DNA from: HdN1 sp052035295
GTDB lineage: Bacteria > Pseudomonadota > Gammaproteobacteria > Pseudomonadales > Ketobacteraceae
Length of the DNA stretch: 64,000 nt
Assembly (NCBI GenBank): GCA_052035295.1
Contig: JBPOHS010000027.1
Coordinates: forward strand, 1 to 64,000
Direction of reading: 5' to 3'
Shown: one piece after another, positions 1 through 8,019 of the stretch
Layout of the letters: every line of letters begins with the position of its first letter
How positions within the stretch are numbered: position 1 is the stretch's first letter
The notes under the pieces: generated by a model
What the model saw: only the letters and a program-made list of their open reading frames with translations
Told to the model about the DNA's origin: nothing
The model's database searches: none
Program-made: the position numbers and the translations under genes

Positions 1-608
1 TCGCAGAACAGCGGCACGATGTCGCAGCCGAGGCGCTTGAACAGTTCGGGGGCGACCGCACCGGCAACGCCGTTGCCGCAATCCATGACGATCTTCAGCG
101 GGCGGGCGAGGCGGACGTCGGAAACGATGCGTTCGATGTAGGCGCCCTTGACGTCGACGCTGCGGCGCTGGCCGTTGCCGTCCCTGAGATCGCCGCTGGC
201 GGCGCGCCGTTTCACTTCCTGGATGGCGTCTAGCGCCAGCGTCGTGCCGGCAATGACCATCTTGAGCCCGTTGTAGTCGGGCGGGTTGTGGCTGCCGGTG
301 ACCGAGACGCAGGAATTGCAGCCCAATTCGTAGGCGGCGAAATAGGTGACCGGGGTCGGCACGCAGCCGACGTCGATGGCGTCGCAACCGGCGGCGCAGA
401 TGCCGTCGATCAGCGCGCCGGCGAGTTCTGGGCCGGAGAGGCGGCCGTCGCGGCCGACGGCGATGGCGGTCTGGCCCTGCTCGAGCGCCAGCGAGCCGAG
501 GGCGTGGCCGATGCGGCGGACAACGTCGGCGGTCAGTGATTTCCCGACGATGCCGCGGATGTCGTAGGCCTTGAAGATTTCTGCGGGAAGGTTCATGTGG
601 GGGCTCAT
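1..608 (-). CDS. Phosphomannomutase/phosphoglucomutase, 3' end cut by the window edge
   Basis: An alpha-D-phosphohexomutase that interconverts hexose 1- and 6-phosphates for sugar-nucleotide, LPS or exopolysaccharide synthesis in the cytoplasm. The protein begins MSPHMNLPAEIFKAYDIRG, the usual N-terminus of the AlgC/ManB family, and carries the catalytic phosphoserine loop TGSHNPPDYNG at about residues 103-113. The visible 202 residues cover domain 1 and part of domain 2; the rest lies beyond position 1. The start at 608 is preferred because its ATG overlaps the stop of the upstream hydrolase gene (ATGA); a second ATG lies at 596. It is the last visible gene of a minus-strand run with waaF. 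Whether it favours mannose or glucose phosphates cannot be told. Confidence 0.88.
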   Translation of the reverse strand, partial: MSPHMNLPAEIFKAYDIRGIVGKSLTADVVRRIGHALGSLALEQGQTAIAVGRDGRLSGPELAGALIDGICAAGCDAIDVGCVPTPVTYFAAYELGCNSCVSVTGSHNPPDYNGLKMVIAGTTLALDAIQEVKRRAASGDLRDGNGQRRSVDVKGAYIERIVSDVRLARPLKIVMDCGNGVAGAVAPELFKRLGCDIVPLFC

Positions 609-1573
609 GTGATCTGGTGAGTGAAAAAGTGGAGAAGCCGGTGCGGCAGCCAGTCGAGATGGCCGGGAAAAGCGCCCGAGACGAAGCCGACGTGGCCGCC
701 GCTGGCCGGCTGTTCGAGGCGTACCGTCGGGGCGACCTCGTCGCGGTGCGGCAGGTGGGCGGCCGGGAAAAAGGGGTCGTTTTTCGGGTTGACCGCAAGC
801 GCCGGGATTTTGATCGACTTCAGCCAGGGCTTCGCCGAGGCCCGGCGCCAGTAGTCGTCGGCCCCGGCGAAGCCATGCACCGGGCCGGTGACGGCGTCGT
901 CGAATTCCCACAGGTTGGTGGCGCGGCGCATGCGCTCGGCGTCGAAAAGGCCGGGGAAGCGGGTCAGGCGGGCGGCGGAGACGACTTTCATCGTTGCCAG
1001 GAAGTGCTTCGTGTACCCGCGGTTAAAGCCTCGCGCCAGGTGGTGGCCGCAGATGGCGAGGTCGAGCGGCGCACAGATGCCGGCGACGCCGGTGACCACC
1101 GCGCCGGCCGCCGCGCCGCGCTCGCCGGCCCACTTGAGCAGCGCGTTGCCGCCGAGCGAGACGCCGGCGGCGTGGATGCGGCGCCCGCCGTCGGCGGCCT
1201 GCAGGCGGCGCAGGACCCAGTCGATTTCCTCCGAGTCACCCGAATGGTAGGCGCGCGGGCGGCGGTTGAGTTCGCCCGAGCAGCCGCGGAAGTGGGGCAG
1301 CGCCAGGCGCCAGCCGGCCGCCTTGCAGGCGCGCGCGGCGGCGGTCGCGTAGTGGCTGCGCGAGCTGCCTTCCAGTCCGTGAAACAGTGCGAGCAGCGGG
1401 GCGTCGACCGGCCCGTCGAAAAAGTCGACGTCGACAAAGTCACCGTCCGGCGTGTCCCAGCGCTCGCGCCGCAGCGGCAGTGGGCGCGGCTTGATCAGCA
1501 GCGGCCAGATGGTCTGGGCGTGGCCGCCGGGGAGCCAGGCGGGCGCCCGGTAGGGCTTGCAGGCAGTTGTCAA
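605..1573 (-). CDS. YheT-like alpha/beta hydrolase
   Basis: A 322-residue member of the YheT/ABHD1-3 group of alpha/beta hydrolases, probably a cytoplasmic esterase or lipase of unknown natural substrate. Visible marks are the N-terminal PAWLPGGHAQTIWP segment typical of this group, the HGLEGSSRSHYA oxyanion region, the nucleophile elbow GVSLGGNAL near residue 145, and a C-terminal GGHVGF carrying the catalytic histidine. The start is taken as TTG at 1573, whose bases overlap the upstream stop (TTGA); the open frame runs further upstream but that part only shadows the next gene. Its stop overlaps the ATG of the mutase gene, so the genes are translationally coupled. Confidence 0.85.
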   Translation of the reverse strand: MTTACKPYRAPAWLPGGHAQTIWPLLIKPRPLPLRRERWDTPDGDFVDVDFFDGPVDAPLLALFHGLEGSSRSHYATAAARACKAAGWRLALPHFRGCSGELNRRPRAYHSGDSEEIDWVLRRLQAADGGRRIHAAGVSLGGNALLKWAGERGAAAGAVVTGVAGICAPLDLAICGHHLARGFNRGYTKHFLATMKVVSAARLTRFPGLFDAERMRRATNLWEFDDAVTGPVHGFAGADDYWRRASAKPWLKSIKIPALAVNPKNDPFFPAAHLPHRDEVAPTVRLEQPASGGHVGFVSGAFPGHLDWLPHRLLHFFTHQIT

Positions 1574-2001
1574 TGAATTGTGTGCGGGATGGCGTCGGCC
1601 ATGGCCTGGTGGCCGTCGTCGGCGGCCGAGGCATGACGGCTGACCAGGCGCCAGCCGTGGGCGCCGCGCGCGTAGACCTGAGTGACGTGCAACGGCCCGT
1701 GCGGAGCGGGATCGTCGCCGACGAAGAGGATTTCGGTGAGGTGATGGATGGCGAGCACTGAGCCCTGCCAGTGGGCGATCGTCTTGGCCTCGACGCGCAG
1801 TCTGGTGCTGGAGAAAATGCTGCGCCAGCTTTCGCGGATCGGCGCGATGCCCACCAGGCGGACCCCCGTCGGATGCACGCACAGTGTTTCTTCGTCCTCG
1901 GCCCAGAGTTGCATGAGGAGATCGGCGTCGCCCTTCGTTAAGGCGTCGTAGAAGGCCTGCTCAAGACTTTCCGGGGAGGCGAAACTGGCGGGGTTGCTCA
2001 T
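1570..2001 (-). CDS. SnoaL/NTF2-like domain protein
   Basis: A 143-residue protein of the NTF2-like/SnoaL superfamily (DUF4440 type), a cone-shaped alpha+beta fold used by small enzymes and stress proteins. It shows the usual helical start (LEQAFYDALTKGDADLLMQLWAEDE), the conserved core CVHPTGVRLVGIAPIRESW, and a C-terminal strand pair ending VTQVYARGAHGWRLVSRHAS. No catalytic residue can be assigned with confidence. It overlaps waaF by four bases upstream and the hydrolase downstream, so it is co-translated with both. Its exact function is unknown. Confidence 0.8.
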   Translation of the reverse strand: MSNPASFASPESLEQAFYDALTKGDADLLMQLWAEDEETLCVHPTGVRLVGIAPIRESWRSIFSSTRLRVEAKTIAHWQGSVLAIHHLTEILFVGDDPAPHGPLHVTQVYARGAHGWRLVSRHASAADDGHQAMADAIPHTIH

Positions 2002-3008
2002 GAAGGGCTCCGTTTCAGGCAGGCCGAGAAAACCTGTTCCGGCAAGAGTTTGTTGAGGCAGTGGAGGTGGCCGAGCGGGCAGTCGCGCTTGAAGCACGGG
2101 CTGCAGTCGAGCCGGAGGCTGAGGATGTCGGCCTGATCCGACAGGGGCGGCGTGAAGCCGGGCGAGGATGATCCGTACAACGTGACCAGCGGCCGGTCGA
2201 GCGCGGCGGCCACGTGCATCAGGCCGGAATCGTTGCAGACGACGAAATCGGCCAGCGCCAGCAGGTCGATGGCCTGGCCCAGCGACGTGGCGCCGCACAG
2301 GTTGCGGCAGACGCCCGGGGCGAGCTGCGCGATCTCCTCGGCAATGGCGTGGTCCTTGGGAGAACCGAACAGCCAGATGGCGTAACCCGTTTCCGCAAGC
2401 TTGCGCGCCAGCGCGGCAAAATGCCGGGCCGGCCAGCGCTTGGCCGGGCCGTACTCGGCACCGGGGCAGAGGCCGGCGATGCGCAGAGGGCGCTCCAGCC
2501 CCAGTTCGGACAGCGTCCTTTCCTGATCTGCTGCGGTCGACCGGATTTTCGGGTGAGAAATGGGTCGCGGCAGCTGCGCACCCGGCGGTTCGGCCAGCTG
2601 GGCGAACCGCTCGACCATCAGTGGCAGGGCGACCTTGTCTAGGTCGTGGCGGATGTTGATCAGGCCAAAGCGCGACTCGCCGGTGAACCCGATGCGCCGC
2701 GGAATGCCGGCCATGAACGGGACCAGTGCCGACTTCAGCGAATTGGGCAGGACATAGACCGCATCGTAACCGCGCGCGGCAAGTTCCCTGGCCAGCCGCC
2801 AGCGGGCCTTGAGCGACAATTGACCGTGTCCGAAGGGACTGGCGACAACCTCTTCGATCTCGGCCATGCGCTGCAGCACCGGGACAACCCACTGCGGCGC
2901 GAGGGCATCGAGCCGGAGGTCGGGGTGGCTGGCATGCAGCCGCGCAAACAGCGGCTGGGCCATGATGGTGTCGCCGATCCAGGAAGGGGCGACGATGAGG
3001 GCTTTCAT
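1998..3008 (-). CDS. waaF: ADP-heptose:LPS heptosyltransferase II
   Basis: A glycosyltransferase family 9 enzyme of 336 residues that adds the second heptose to the LPS inner core at the cytoplasmic face of the inner membrane, using ADP-heptose. The N-terminus MKALIVAPSWIGDTIMAQPLF carries the family's acceptor-side loop, and the C-terminal half has the nucleotide-sugar motif with CPGAEYGPAKRWP near residue 180 and VCNDSGLMHVAAALDRP near 260. Length matches E. coli WaaF (about 348). It overlaps the downstream SnoaL-like gene by four bases and follows a small zinc-finger gene and ilvE on the same strand. Confidence 0.93.
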   Translation of the reverse strand: MKALIVAPSWIGDTIMAQPLFARLHASHPDLRLDALAPQWVVPVLQRMAEIEEVVASPFGHGQLSLKARWRLARELAARGYDAVYVLPNSLKSALVPFMAGIPRRIGFTGESRFGLINIRHDLDKVALPLMVERFAQLAEPPGAQLPRPISHPKIRSTAADQERTLSELGLERPLRIAGLCPGAEYGPAKRWPARHFAALARKLAETGYAIWLFGSPKDHAIAEEIAQLAPGVCRNLCGATSLGQAIDLLALADFVVCNDSGLMHVAAALDRPLVTLYGSSSPGFTPPLSDQADILSLRLDCSPCFKRDCPLGHLHCLNKLLPEQVFSACLKRSPS

Positions 3009-3054
3009 GACCTGGAGCCTGGTCGTCGCCTGAACCGTGATCCGGCGTCAGGCC

Positions 3055-3246
3055 TCAGTGATGGCCCTTGGGCGCTTCACCCATGAATACGTATTGGGTA
3101 CTGCAGTAGGGGCAGACCACCGCGCCGGTTTTAAGCACGTCGAGGAAGACGCGCGGGTGCTGGCTCCACAGCGGCGAATTGGGTCGCGGGCAGTGCAGCG
3201 GCAGGTCGTGGGCGGTGACTTCAACGGTCATTGATTTTTCAGCCAT
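3055..3246 (-). CDS. Small CHCC zinc-finger protein
   Basis: A 63-residue protein of the zf-CHCC family (Pfam PF10276). It has the pattern C-P-R-P-N ... H-P-R-V-F-L-D ... CPYCSTQY, with the histidine and three cysteines expected to bind one zinc. Related proteins include the NDUFS6/13-kDa subunit of mitochondrial complex I, but free-standing bacterial copies have no settled role. It sits 20 bases downstream of ilvE, a pairing common in betaproteobacteria. The start at 3246 gives the normal family length; the frame stays open further upstream but reads through the ilvE region. Confidence 0.85.
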   Translation of the reverse strand: MAEKSMTVEVTAHDLPLHCPRPNSPLWSQHPRVFLDVLKTGAVVCPYCSTQYVFMGEAPKGHH

Positions 3247-3266
3247 GTGGTTTCTCCCTGAGACGC

Positions 3267-4187
3267 TTAAACGTAGGCCAGCCAGCCATCGTGCTGGGGC
3301 GAGCGGCCATTGACCACGTCGAAATATCTGGCCTGGATGCTGGCAGTGATCGGGCCGCGGTGGCCGACGCCGATCTGGCGACCGTCGAGTTCGCGGATTG
3401 GTGTCACTTCGGCGGCGGTGCCGGTGAAGAAGGCTTCGTCGCAGCAATAGACCTCGTCGCGGGTGATCCGCTTTTCCTGAACCGAGAGGCCGAGTTCCGC
3501 GGCGAGTTGCAGCACGGTGGCGCGGGTGATCCCTTCCAGGCAGGACGTCAGGTCCGGCGTGAACAGCTTGCCCTTCTTGACGATGAACAGGTTCTCTCCG
3601 GCGCCTTCGGCCACATAGCCCTCGGGGTCGAGCAGCATGGCCTCGTCGTAACCCTCGTTGGTCACTTCATTGTTGGCCAGGATCGAATTGATGTAGTGTC
3701 CGGACGCCTTGGCGCGCACCATCGAGATATTGACATGGTGGCGCGTGTAGCTCGACACCTTGACACGGATGCCACGCTCGAGGCCTTCCTCGCCGAGGTA
3801 GGCGCCCCAGGGCCAGGCGGCGATGGCGACATGCACCTTGGCGCCCTTCGGCGAGACGCCCATCTTCTCCGAGCCGTAGAAGGCGATCGGGCGCAGGTAG
3901 CCGGCTTCCAGGTTGTTGGCACGCAGCACTTCCTTGTGGGCTTCGTTGATCGTCTCGCGATCGTAGGGCATCGCCATCTGGAAGATGTGCGCCGAGTTGA
4001 ACAGGCGATCGGTGTGGTCTTCCAGACGGAAAATGGCGGTGCCGCGTTCGGTCTTGTAGGCTCGGACGCCCTCGAATACGCTCATGCCGTAATGCAGCGA
4101 GTGCGTGAGGACATGGGTGGTGGCCTCGCGCCAGGGCACAAGCCTGCCATCTTGCCAGATAAAACCGTCGCGATCCGCCATCGACAT
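3267..4187 (-). CDS. ilvE: Branched-chain amino acid aminotransferase
   Basis: A fold-type IV PLP enzyme of 306 residues that performs the last step of leucine, isoleucine and valine synthesis and the first step of their breakdown. The PLP lysine lies in MVRAKASGHYINS, the substrate loop in HSLHYGMSVFEGVRAY, and EGAGENLFIVKKG is the family signature. The ATG at 4187 follows a GGAGAATC ribosome site; the second ATG at 4181 is in frame. It is divergent from the Nudix gene, so 4188-4273 must hold both promoters. Length matches E. coli IlvE (309). Confidence 0.95.
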   Translation of the reverse strand: MSMADRDGFIWQDGRLVPWREATTHVLTHSLHYGMSVFEGVRAYKTERGTAIFRLEDHTDRLFNSAHIFQMAMPYDRETINEAHKEVLRANNLEAGYLRPIAFYGSEKMGVSPKGAKVHVAIAAWPWGAYLGEEGLERGIRVKVSSYTRHHVNISMVRAKASGHYINSILANNEVTNEGYDEAMLLDPEGYVAEGAGENLFIVKKGKLFTPDLTSCLEGITRATVLQLAAELGLSVQEKRITRDEVYCCDEAFFTGTAAEVTPIRELDGRQIGVGHRGPITASIQARYFDVVNGRSPQHDGWLAYV

Positions 4188-4273
4188 GGTCGATTCTCCG
4201 TGATGCTCTTCAAAGCGGACCATTTTAGCCCAAATCAGCAGGTAAAATAACGGTTTTGCCGTTTGAGCCATCC

Positions 4274-4720
4274 ATGATCTGGAAACCCAATGCCACCGTC
4301 GCTGCCGTTGTGCAGCGTGATGGAAAGTTCCTGCTGGTCGAGGAAGAAACCGCGGCTGGCCGGGCTTTCAATCAGCCGGCGGGCCATCTCGAGGACGGCG
4401 AAGCGCTGGTCGATGCGGTCGCGCGCGAGGCGCTGGAGGAAACCGCCTACCGCTTCAAGCCGACGCACCTGATCGGCATCTACAGCTGGAAGCATCCGCA
4501 CAAGAATATTACCTACCTGCGCTTCGCCTTTGGTGGTGAATTGCGCGGTTTTGAAGCCGGGCGCCCGCTCGATGAAGGCATCATCCGCGCGCGCTGGCTG
4601 ACCCTCGATGAAGTGCGGGCAATTCAGCCTCGCCATCGCAGCCCGCTGGTCCTGCGTTGCATCGAGGATATGGTCGCCGGCAAGTGCTACCCGCTCGATC
4701 TGCTCGTGCATTACGCCTGA
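4274..4720 (+). CDS. nudJ: NudJ-like Nudix phosphatase
   Basis: A 148-residue Nudix hydrolase. The Nudix box runs from GHLEDGE through AVAREALEETA, with the last glycine replaced by alanine. NudJ (YmfB) of E. coli removes phosphate from HMP-pyrophosphate, thiamine pyrophosphate and nucleotide diphosphates. It is also encoded just upstream of mnmA there, and the same order is seen here with one gene in between. The ATG at 4274 is chosen since it gives the family length; a TTG at 4256 is an alternative. Its stop overlaps the ATG of the next gene. Confidence 0.88.
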   Translation: MIWKPNATVAAVVQRDGKFLLVEEETAAGRAFNQPAGHLEDGEALVDAVAREALEETAYRFKPTHLIGIYSWKHPHKNITYLRFAFGGELRGFEAGRPLDEGIIRARWLTLDEVRAIQPRHRSPLVLRCIEDMVAGKCYPLDLLVHYA

Positions 4721-5277
4721 TGTTCCGCCGTCTCGTCCTTGCTTTGCTGGTTGCCTGGTGGGGTTCGTCGACGGCCGATGAGATTGTCCCGATCTGCTAC
4801 GGCTACGGGTGCATTGCCGAGGCGTCAGTGCAGTTCAGCGAAGAACGCTTGCGGGAGATCAATCAGCAACTGGTGGTTGCGGTCGACCCCGATGAAGAGC
4901 GCAAAATGCTCGCCATCGCCATCGGGCGGATGTACGGCTGGGCGGGCGAGCAATCGGACATCCGGAATGACCGGGGCGGCAACTATGCTGACGGCCATGC
5001 GCCCGGGAAAATGGATTGCATTGATCATTCGACGTCGACGACGCGCCTGTTGCGCCTCCTCGAAGCGCGTGGCAGCCTGCGCTGGCATCGCGTTCTGGAT
5101 CCGGAAGTGCGCAACTGGGCGCTGATCTTTCCAGCGCACTGGTCGGCGGTGATCGCGGAGAACTCGGGAGGCGACGCGCACCGTTTCGTCGTCGATAGCT
5201 GGTTTGTCGACAATGGCGAGCCGGCGGTGATCCTGCCACTCGATGAATGGAAGAAGGGGGCGGGGCCCGATGTCTGA
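4720..5277 (+). CDS. Secreted orphan protein between Nudix gene and mnmA
   Basis: A 185-residue protein I do not assign to a named family. It starts with a Sec signal (MFRRLVLALLVAWWGSS, cleavage likely near TADE), so the mature form is periplasmic. The mature part has a CYGYGC cysteine pair just after cleavage, an internal region GKMDCIDHSTSTTRLLRLLE that looks like a Cys-His active or metal site, and a C-terminal WFVDNGEP strand. The arrangement recalls papain-like or transglutaminase-like folds, but that is only an impression. It overlaps the Nudix stop (ATGA) and its own end overlaps the mnmA start, so expression is tied to both. Confidence 0.75.
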   Translation: MFRRLVLALLVAWWGSSTADEIVPICYGYGCIAEASVQFSEERLREINQQLVVAVDPDEERKMLAIAIGRMYGWAGEQSDIRNDRGGNYADGHAPGKMDCIDHSTSTTRLLRLLEARGSLRWHRVLDPEVRNWALIFPAHWSAVIAENSGGDAHRFVVDSWFVDNGEPAVILPLDEWKKGAGPDV

Positions 5278-6367
5278 AAAAACTGTGGTGGTCGGCTTGT
5301 CCGGCGGGGTCGATTCGTCGGTGGCGGCCTTGTTGCTCAAGCGCCAGGGCTGGAAGGTGATTGGGCTGTTCATGAAGAACTGGGAAGACGACGACAGCGA
5401 GGAATACTGTTCGTCACGCCAGGATCTGGTCGACGTGATGAGCGTCGCCGACCGCATTGGCATCGATGTCGAGGTGGTCAACTTCGCCAGCGAATACCGC
5501 GACCGCGTCTTCGCCGAGTTCCTGCGCGAGTATCAGGCTGGCCGCACACCGAACCCGGACGTACTGTGCAACTCGGAAATCAAGTTCAAGGCCTTTCTCG
5601 ACCACGCCCTGCAACTCGGCGCCGAGAAGATCGCCACCGGCCACTATGCCGGCGTGCGCGAGTTCGACGGCGAATTCCAGTTGCTCAAGGGCGAGGACGG
5701 GAACAAGGACCAGAGTTATTTTCTCTACCGGTTGAATCAGATGCAACTGTCGAAGACCGTCTTTCCGCTGGCCGATCTCTACAAGCGCGAGGTGCGCAAG
5801 ATTGCCGAGGCCGAGGGTCTGCACGTGGCGGCAAAGAAGGATTCGACCGGCATCTGCTTCATCGGCGAGCGGCCGTTCAAGGATTTTCTCGCCCGCTACC
5901 TGCCGCCCAGGCAGGGCGAGATCCGCCGCCTCGATGACGGCAAGGTGCTCGGTGAGCACGACGGCCTGATGTTCCATACCCTGGGTCAGCGCAAGGGCCT
6001 CCACATAGGTGGCATCAGGGAGCCGGGCGCACCCGGTGGTGGTGACCACGATGCCTGGTTCGTCGCCGGCAAGGACATGGAGAAGAACGTTCTCCATGTC
6101 GTGCAGGGGCACGATCATCCTGCACTCTTCAGGGACTCGCTGGTCGCCGAGCAGCTTTCCTGGGTATCGGGTCGGGCGCCGCATACGCACTGGGTGTACA
6201 CCGCCAAACCGCGCTACCGCACGGCCGACCAACCTTGCGAGGTCGAGCGGGTCGACGGCGAAAGCTGCGAAGTCCGCTTTGCCGAGCCGCAATGGGCGCT
6301 GACGCCGGGGCAATCGGTGGTGCTCTACGAGAGCCGCGTCTGCCTTGGCGGCGGGGTCATCCGCTGA
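5270..6367 (+). CDS. mnmA: tRNA-specific 2-thiouridylase MnmA
   Basis: A 365-residue PP-loop enzyme that makes s2U at the wobble position 34 of tRNA Lys, Glu and Gln, taking sulfur from the TusE relay or a desulfurase. The ATP-binding motif GLSGGVDSSVAALLL is at residues 9-23. The catalytic cysteine is in PNPDVLCNSEIKF near residue 102 and the persulfide cysteine in STGICFIGERPF near residue 200. A beta-barrel domain follows. The ATG at 5270 lies within the end of the preceding gene. Length matches the family (E. coli 368). Confidence 0.97.
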   Translation: MSEKTVVVGLSGGVDSSVAALLLKRQGWKVIGLFMKNWEDDDSEEYCSSRQDLVDVMSVADRIGIDVEVVNFASEYRDRVFAEFLREYQAGRTPNPDVLCNSEIKFKAFLDHALQLGAEKIATGHYAGVREFDGEFQLLKGEDGNKDQSYFLYRLNQMQLSKTVFPLADLYKREVRKIAEAEGLHVAAKKDSTGICFIGERPFKDFLARYLPPRQGEIRRLDDGKVLGEHDGLMFHTLGQRKGLHIGGIREPGAPGGGDHDAWFVAGKDMEKNVLHVVQGHDHPALFRDSLVAEQLSWVSGRAPHTHWVYTAKPRYRTADQPCEVERVDGESCEVRFAEPQWALTPGQSVVLYESRVCLGGGVIR

Positions 6368-6416
6368 TTGCCGGGAGCCCGGCAATCCAGCTTGCAACAT
6401 TTCCCCAGGAAACCTC

Positions 6417-7268
6417 GTGTCCGATCGTCTCGCAGTCCTGCCGCAATACCTGATCCCCAAGCAGGCCCTGACCGTGCTCGCCGGCAAGCTTGCCAGCGCG
6501 CGAGCGGGAGGGGTCACGACCCGCTTCATTCGCTGGTTCGTCGGGCGCTACGGCGTCGACATGGCCGAGGCGGCCAATCCGGATATCGCCGGCTATGCCA
6601 GCTTCAACGAGTTCTTCACGCGCCCGTTGCGCGCCGGCGCGCGGCCGCTGGCGCCAGCTGACTTCATCTGCCCGGTCGACGGGGCGATCAGCCAGTTCGG
6701 GGCGATCGAGCGCGACCAGATCTACCAGGCCAAGGGCCATCATTATTCGACCACCGCGCTGGTCGGCGGTGACGCCGAACTTGCCGGCCGTTTCGCGGAC
6801 GGCGCCTTCGCGACCCTCTACCTCAGCCCGCGCGACTATCACCGCATCCACATGCCGTGCGCCGGTCGTCTGACGCGGATGATCCATGTGCCCGGCGCGC
6901 TGTTTTCGGTCAATCCGACGACGGCGCGTGGCGTTCCCGGCCTGTTTGCGCGCAATGAGCGGGTCGTCTGCGTCTTCGATTCAACGCAGGGGCCATTCGT
7001 CCTGGCGCTGGTCGGCGCGACGATTGTCGGCAGCATGGCGACGGTCTGGCACGGGGTGGTCAACCCGCCGCGTCCGGGGCATATCCGTGAATGGGACTAC
7101 AGCGACCGGCAACTGGACTTTCGCCAGGGCGACGAGATGGGCCGCTTCCTGCTCGGGTCGACGGTAGTGATGCTGTTCCCGCCGGGTGTCGTGCAGTTCA
7201 ACCGCGACTGGACGCCAGCGCGGCCGGTCAGGCTCGGCGAGGCGATGGGGTCGGCACCCCTCCAATAG
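6417..7268 (+). CDS. psd: Phosphatidylserine decarboxylase proenzyme
   Basis: A 283-residue proenzyme that makes phosphatidylethanolamine from phosphatidylserine at the inner membrane. The self-cleavage motif is LLGSTVVMLFPPG near residue 250: cleavage before the serine creates the pyruvoyl cofactor and separates the large beta from the small alpha chain. The conserved LSPRDYHRIHMP histidine segment is near residue 140. The start is GTG at 6417, preceded by AGGAA at 6408-6412; no ATG fits. It lies 49 bases after mnmA on the same strand and ends at a strong hairpin. Confidence 0.94.
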   Translation: MSDRLAVLPQYLIPKQALTVLAGKLASARAGGVTTRFIRWFVGRYGVDMAEAANPDIAGYASFNEFFTRPLRAGARPLAPADFICPVDGAISQFGAIERDQIYQAKGHHYSTTALVGGDAELAGRFADGAFATLYLSPRDYHRIHMPCAGRLTRMIHVPGALFSVNPTTARGVPGLFARNERVVCVFDSTQGPFVLALVGATIVGSMATVWHGVVNPPRPGHIREWDYSDRQLDFRQGDEMGRFLLGSTVVMLFPPGVVQFNRDWTPARPVRLGEAMGSAPLQ

Positions 7269-7270
7269 GC

Positions 7271-7291
7271 AAGGGCGCCGCCGGCGCCCTT
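7271..7291. terminator. Hairpin between convergent psd and GST genes
   Basis: A perfect 9-bp stem (AAGGGCGCC / GGCGCCCTT) with a 3-base loop, three bases after the psd stop. A short T-rich stretch follows downstream. Its place between converging genes suggests a bidirectional transcription end. Confidence 0.65.
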
Positions 7292-7314
7292 CGGTGTTTT
7301 CCCGTCGTGGTGCG

Positions 7315-7923
7315 TCAGTCGTGCGGCGTGGTGTCCACAAACGACGGGCGCTTCATCAGCTTGGCGTAGAGCCTGGCGAGACCGGGGTGGGATTCCTGCC
7401 AGGCGATGTCGGGGAAGCGGAAGCAAAGATAGCCCAGAGCGCTTCCGACGGCGATGTCGCCCAGCGAGAAATGGGTGCCCATGCAGTAGCTGCTTTCGCC
7501 CAGTTCGGCTGCCATGAAATCGAGGCTGCGCTTGATCTTTTCACGCTGCCGCGCAATCCAGTCATCGCTTCTCTGCGTCTCGGGGCGCTTGGCTTCGAGG
7601 AAAGCGGTGGTGGCGGCGTCGCACATGCCATCGGCGACGGCTTCCCAGCGCTTGACCTCGGTGCGCTCGCGATTGGACGAAGGCAAGAGCTTGTTGTTTG
7701 GGGTCACGCTGTCGATGTATTCAGCGATGACCCGGGAGTCAAACAGCGGTGTGTCATCGTCCAGGATCAGTGCCGGAATCTTGCCCAGTGGATTGACGTT
7801 GGGCACCGCAGTGCCGGCAAGCCAGGGCGAGTCAATGACGAAATCGTAGTCGATTTTCTTTTCCGCCAGCACGATGCGCACCTTGCGCACGTAAGGGCTA
7901 GTATGGGAGCCGATCAGGTTCAT
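7315..7923 (-). CDS. Glutathione S-transferase family protein
   Basis: A 202-residue cytoplasmic protein with an N-terminal thioredoxin-fold GST domain (MNLIGSHTSPYVRKVRIVLAE, residues 1-80, with NPLGKIPALILDDDTPLFDS as the glutathione-binding cis-proline and ESR-like segment) and a C-terminal all-helical domain. It is divergent from purB, the common arrangement in betaproteobacteria, and belongs to the YibF/SspA-like small GSTs. The substrate is unknown. The start at 7923 leaves 96 bases to purB for both promoters. Confidence 0.88.
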   Translation of the reverse strand: MNLIGSHTSPYVRKVRIVLAEKKIDYDFVIDSPWLAGTAVPNVNPLGKIPALILDDDTPLFDSRVIAEYIDSVTPNNKLLPSSNRERTEVKRWEAVADGMCDAATTAFLEAKRPETQRSDDWIARQREKIKRSLDFMAAELGESSYCMGTHFSLGDIAVGSALGYLCFRFPDIAWQESHPGLARLYAKLMKRPSFVDTTPHD

Positions 7924-8019
7924 CGCATGCTCTGAAATTTTTGGGTGGCCGATTATAGCGTATGGCGCAGCCCTGCGCCGCGCGGGTAAAATTGCAGGCT
8001 TGACGAAAAGGACGGCTCC

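Noticed and set aside
1574..1882. N-terminal extension of the YheT-like hydrolase frame
   Set aside because: It lies inside the SnoaL-like gene and has low-complexity Arg/Pro/Ala composition; the family start fits TTG at 1573.
3231..4250. A 339-residue open frame antisense to ilvE
   Set aside because: ilvE on the minus strand has every family motif, so the plus-strand frame is a GC-rich shadow.
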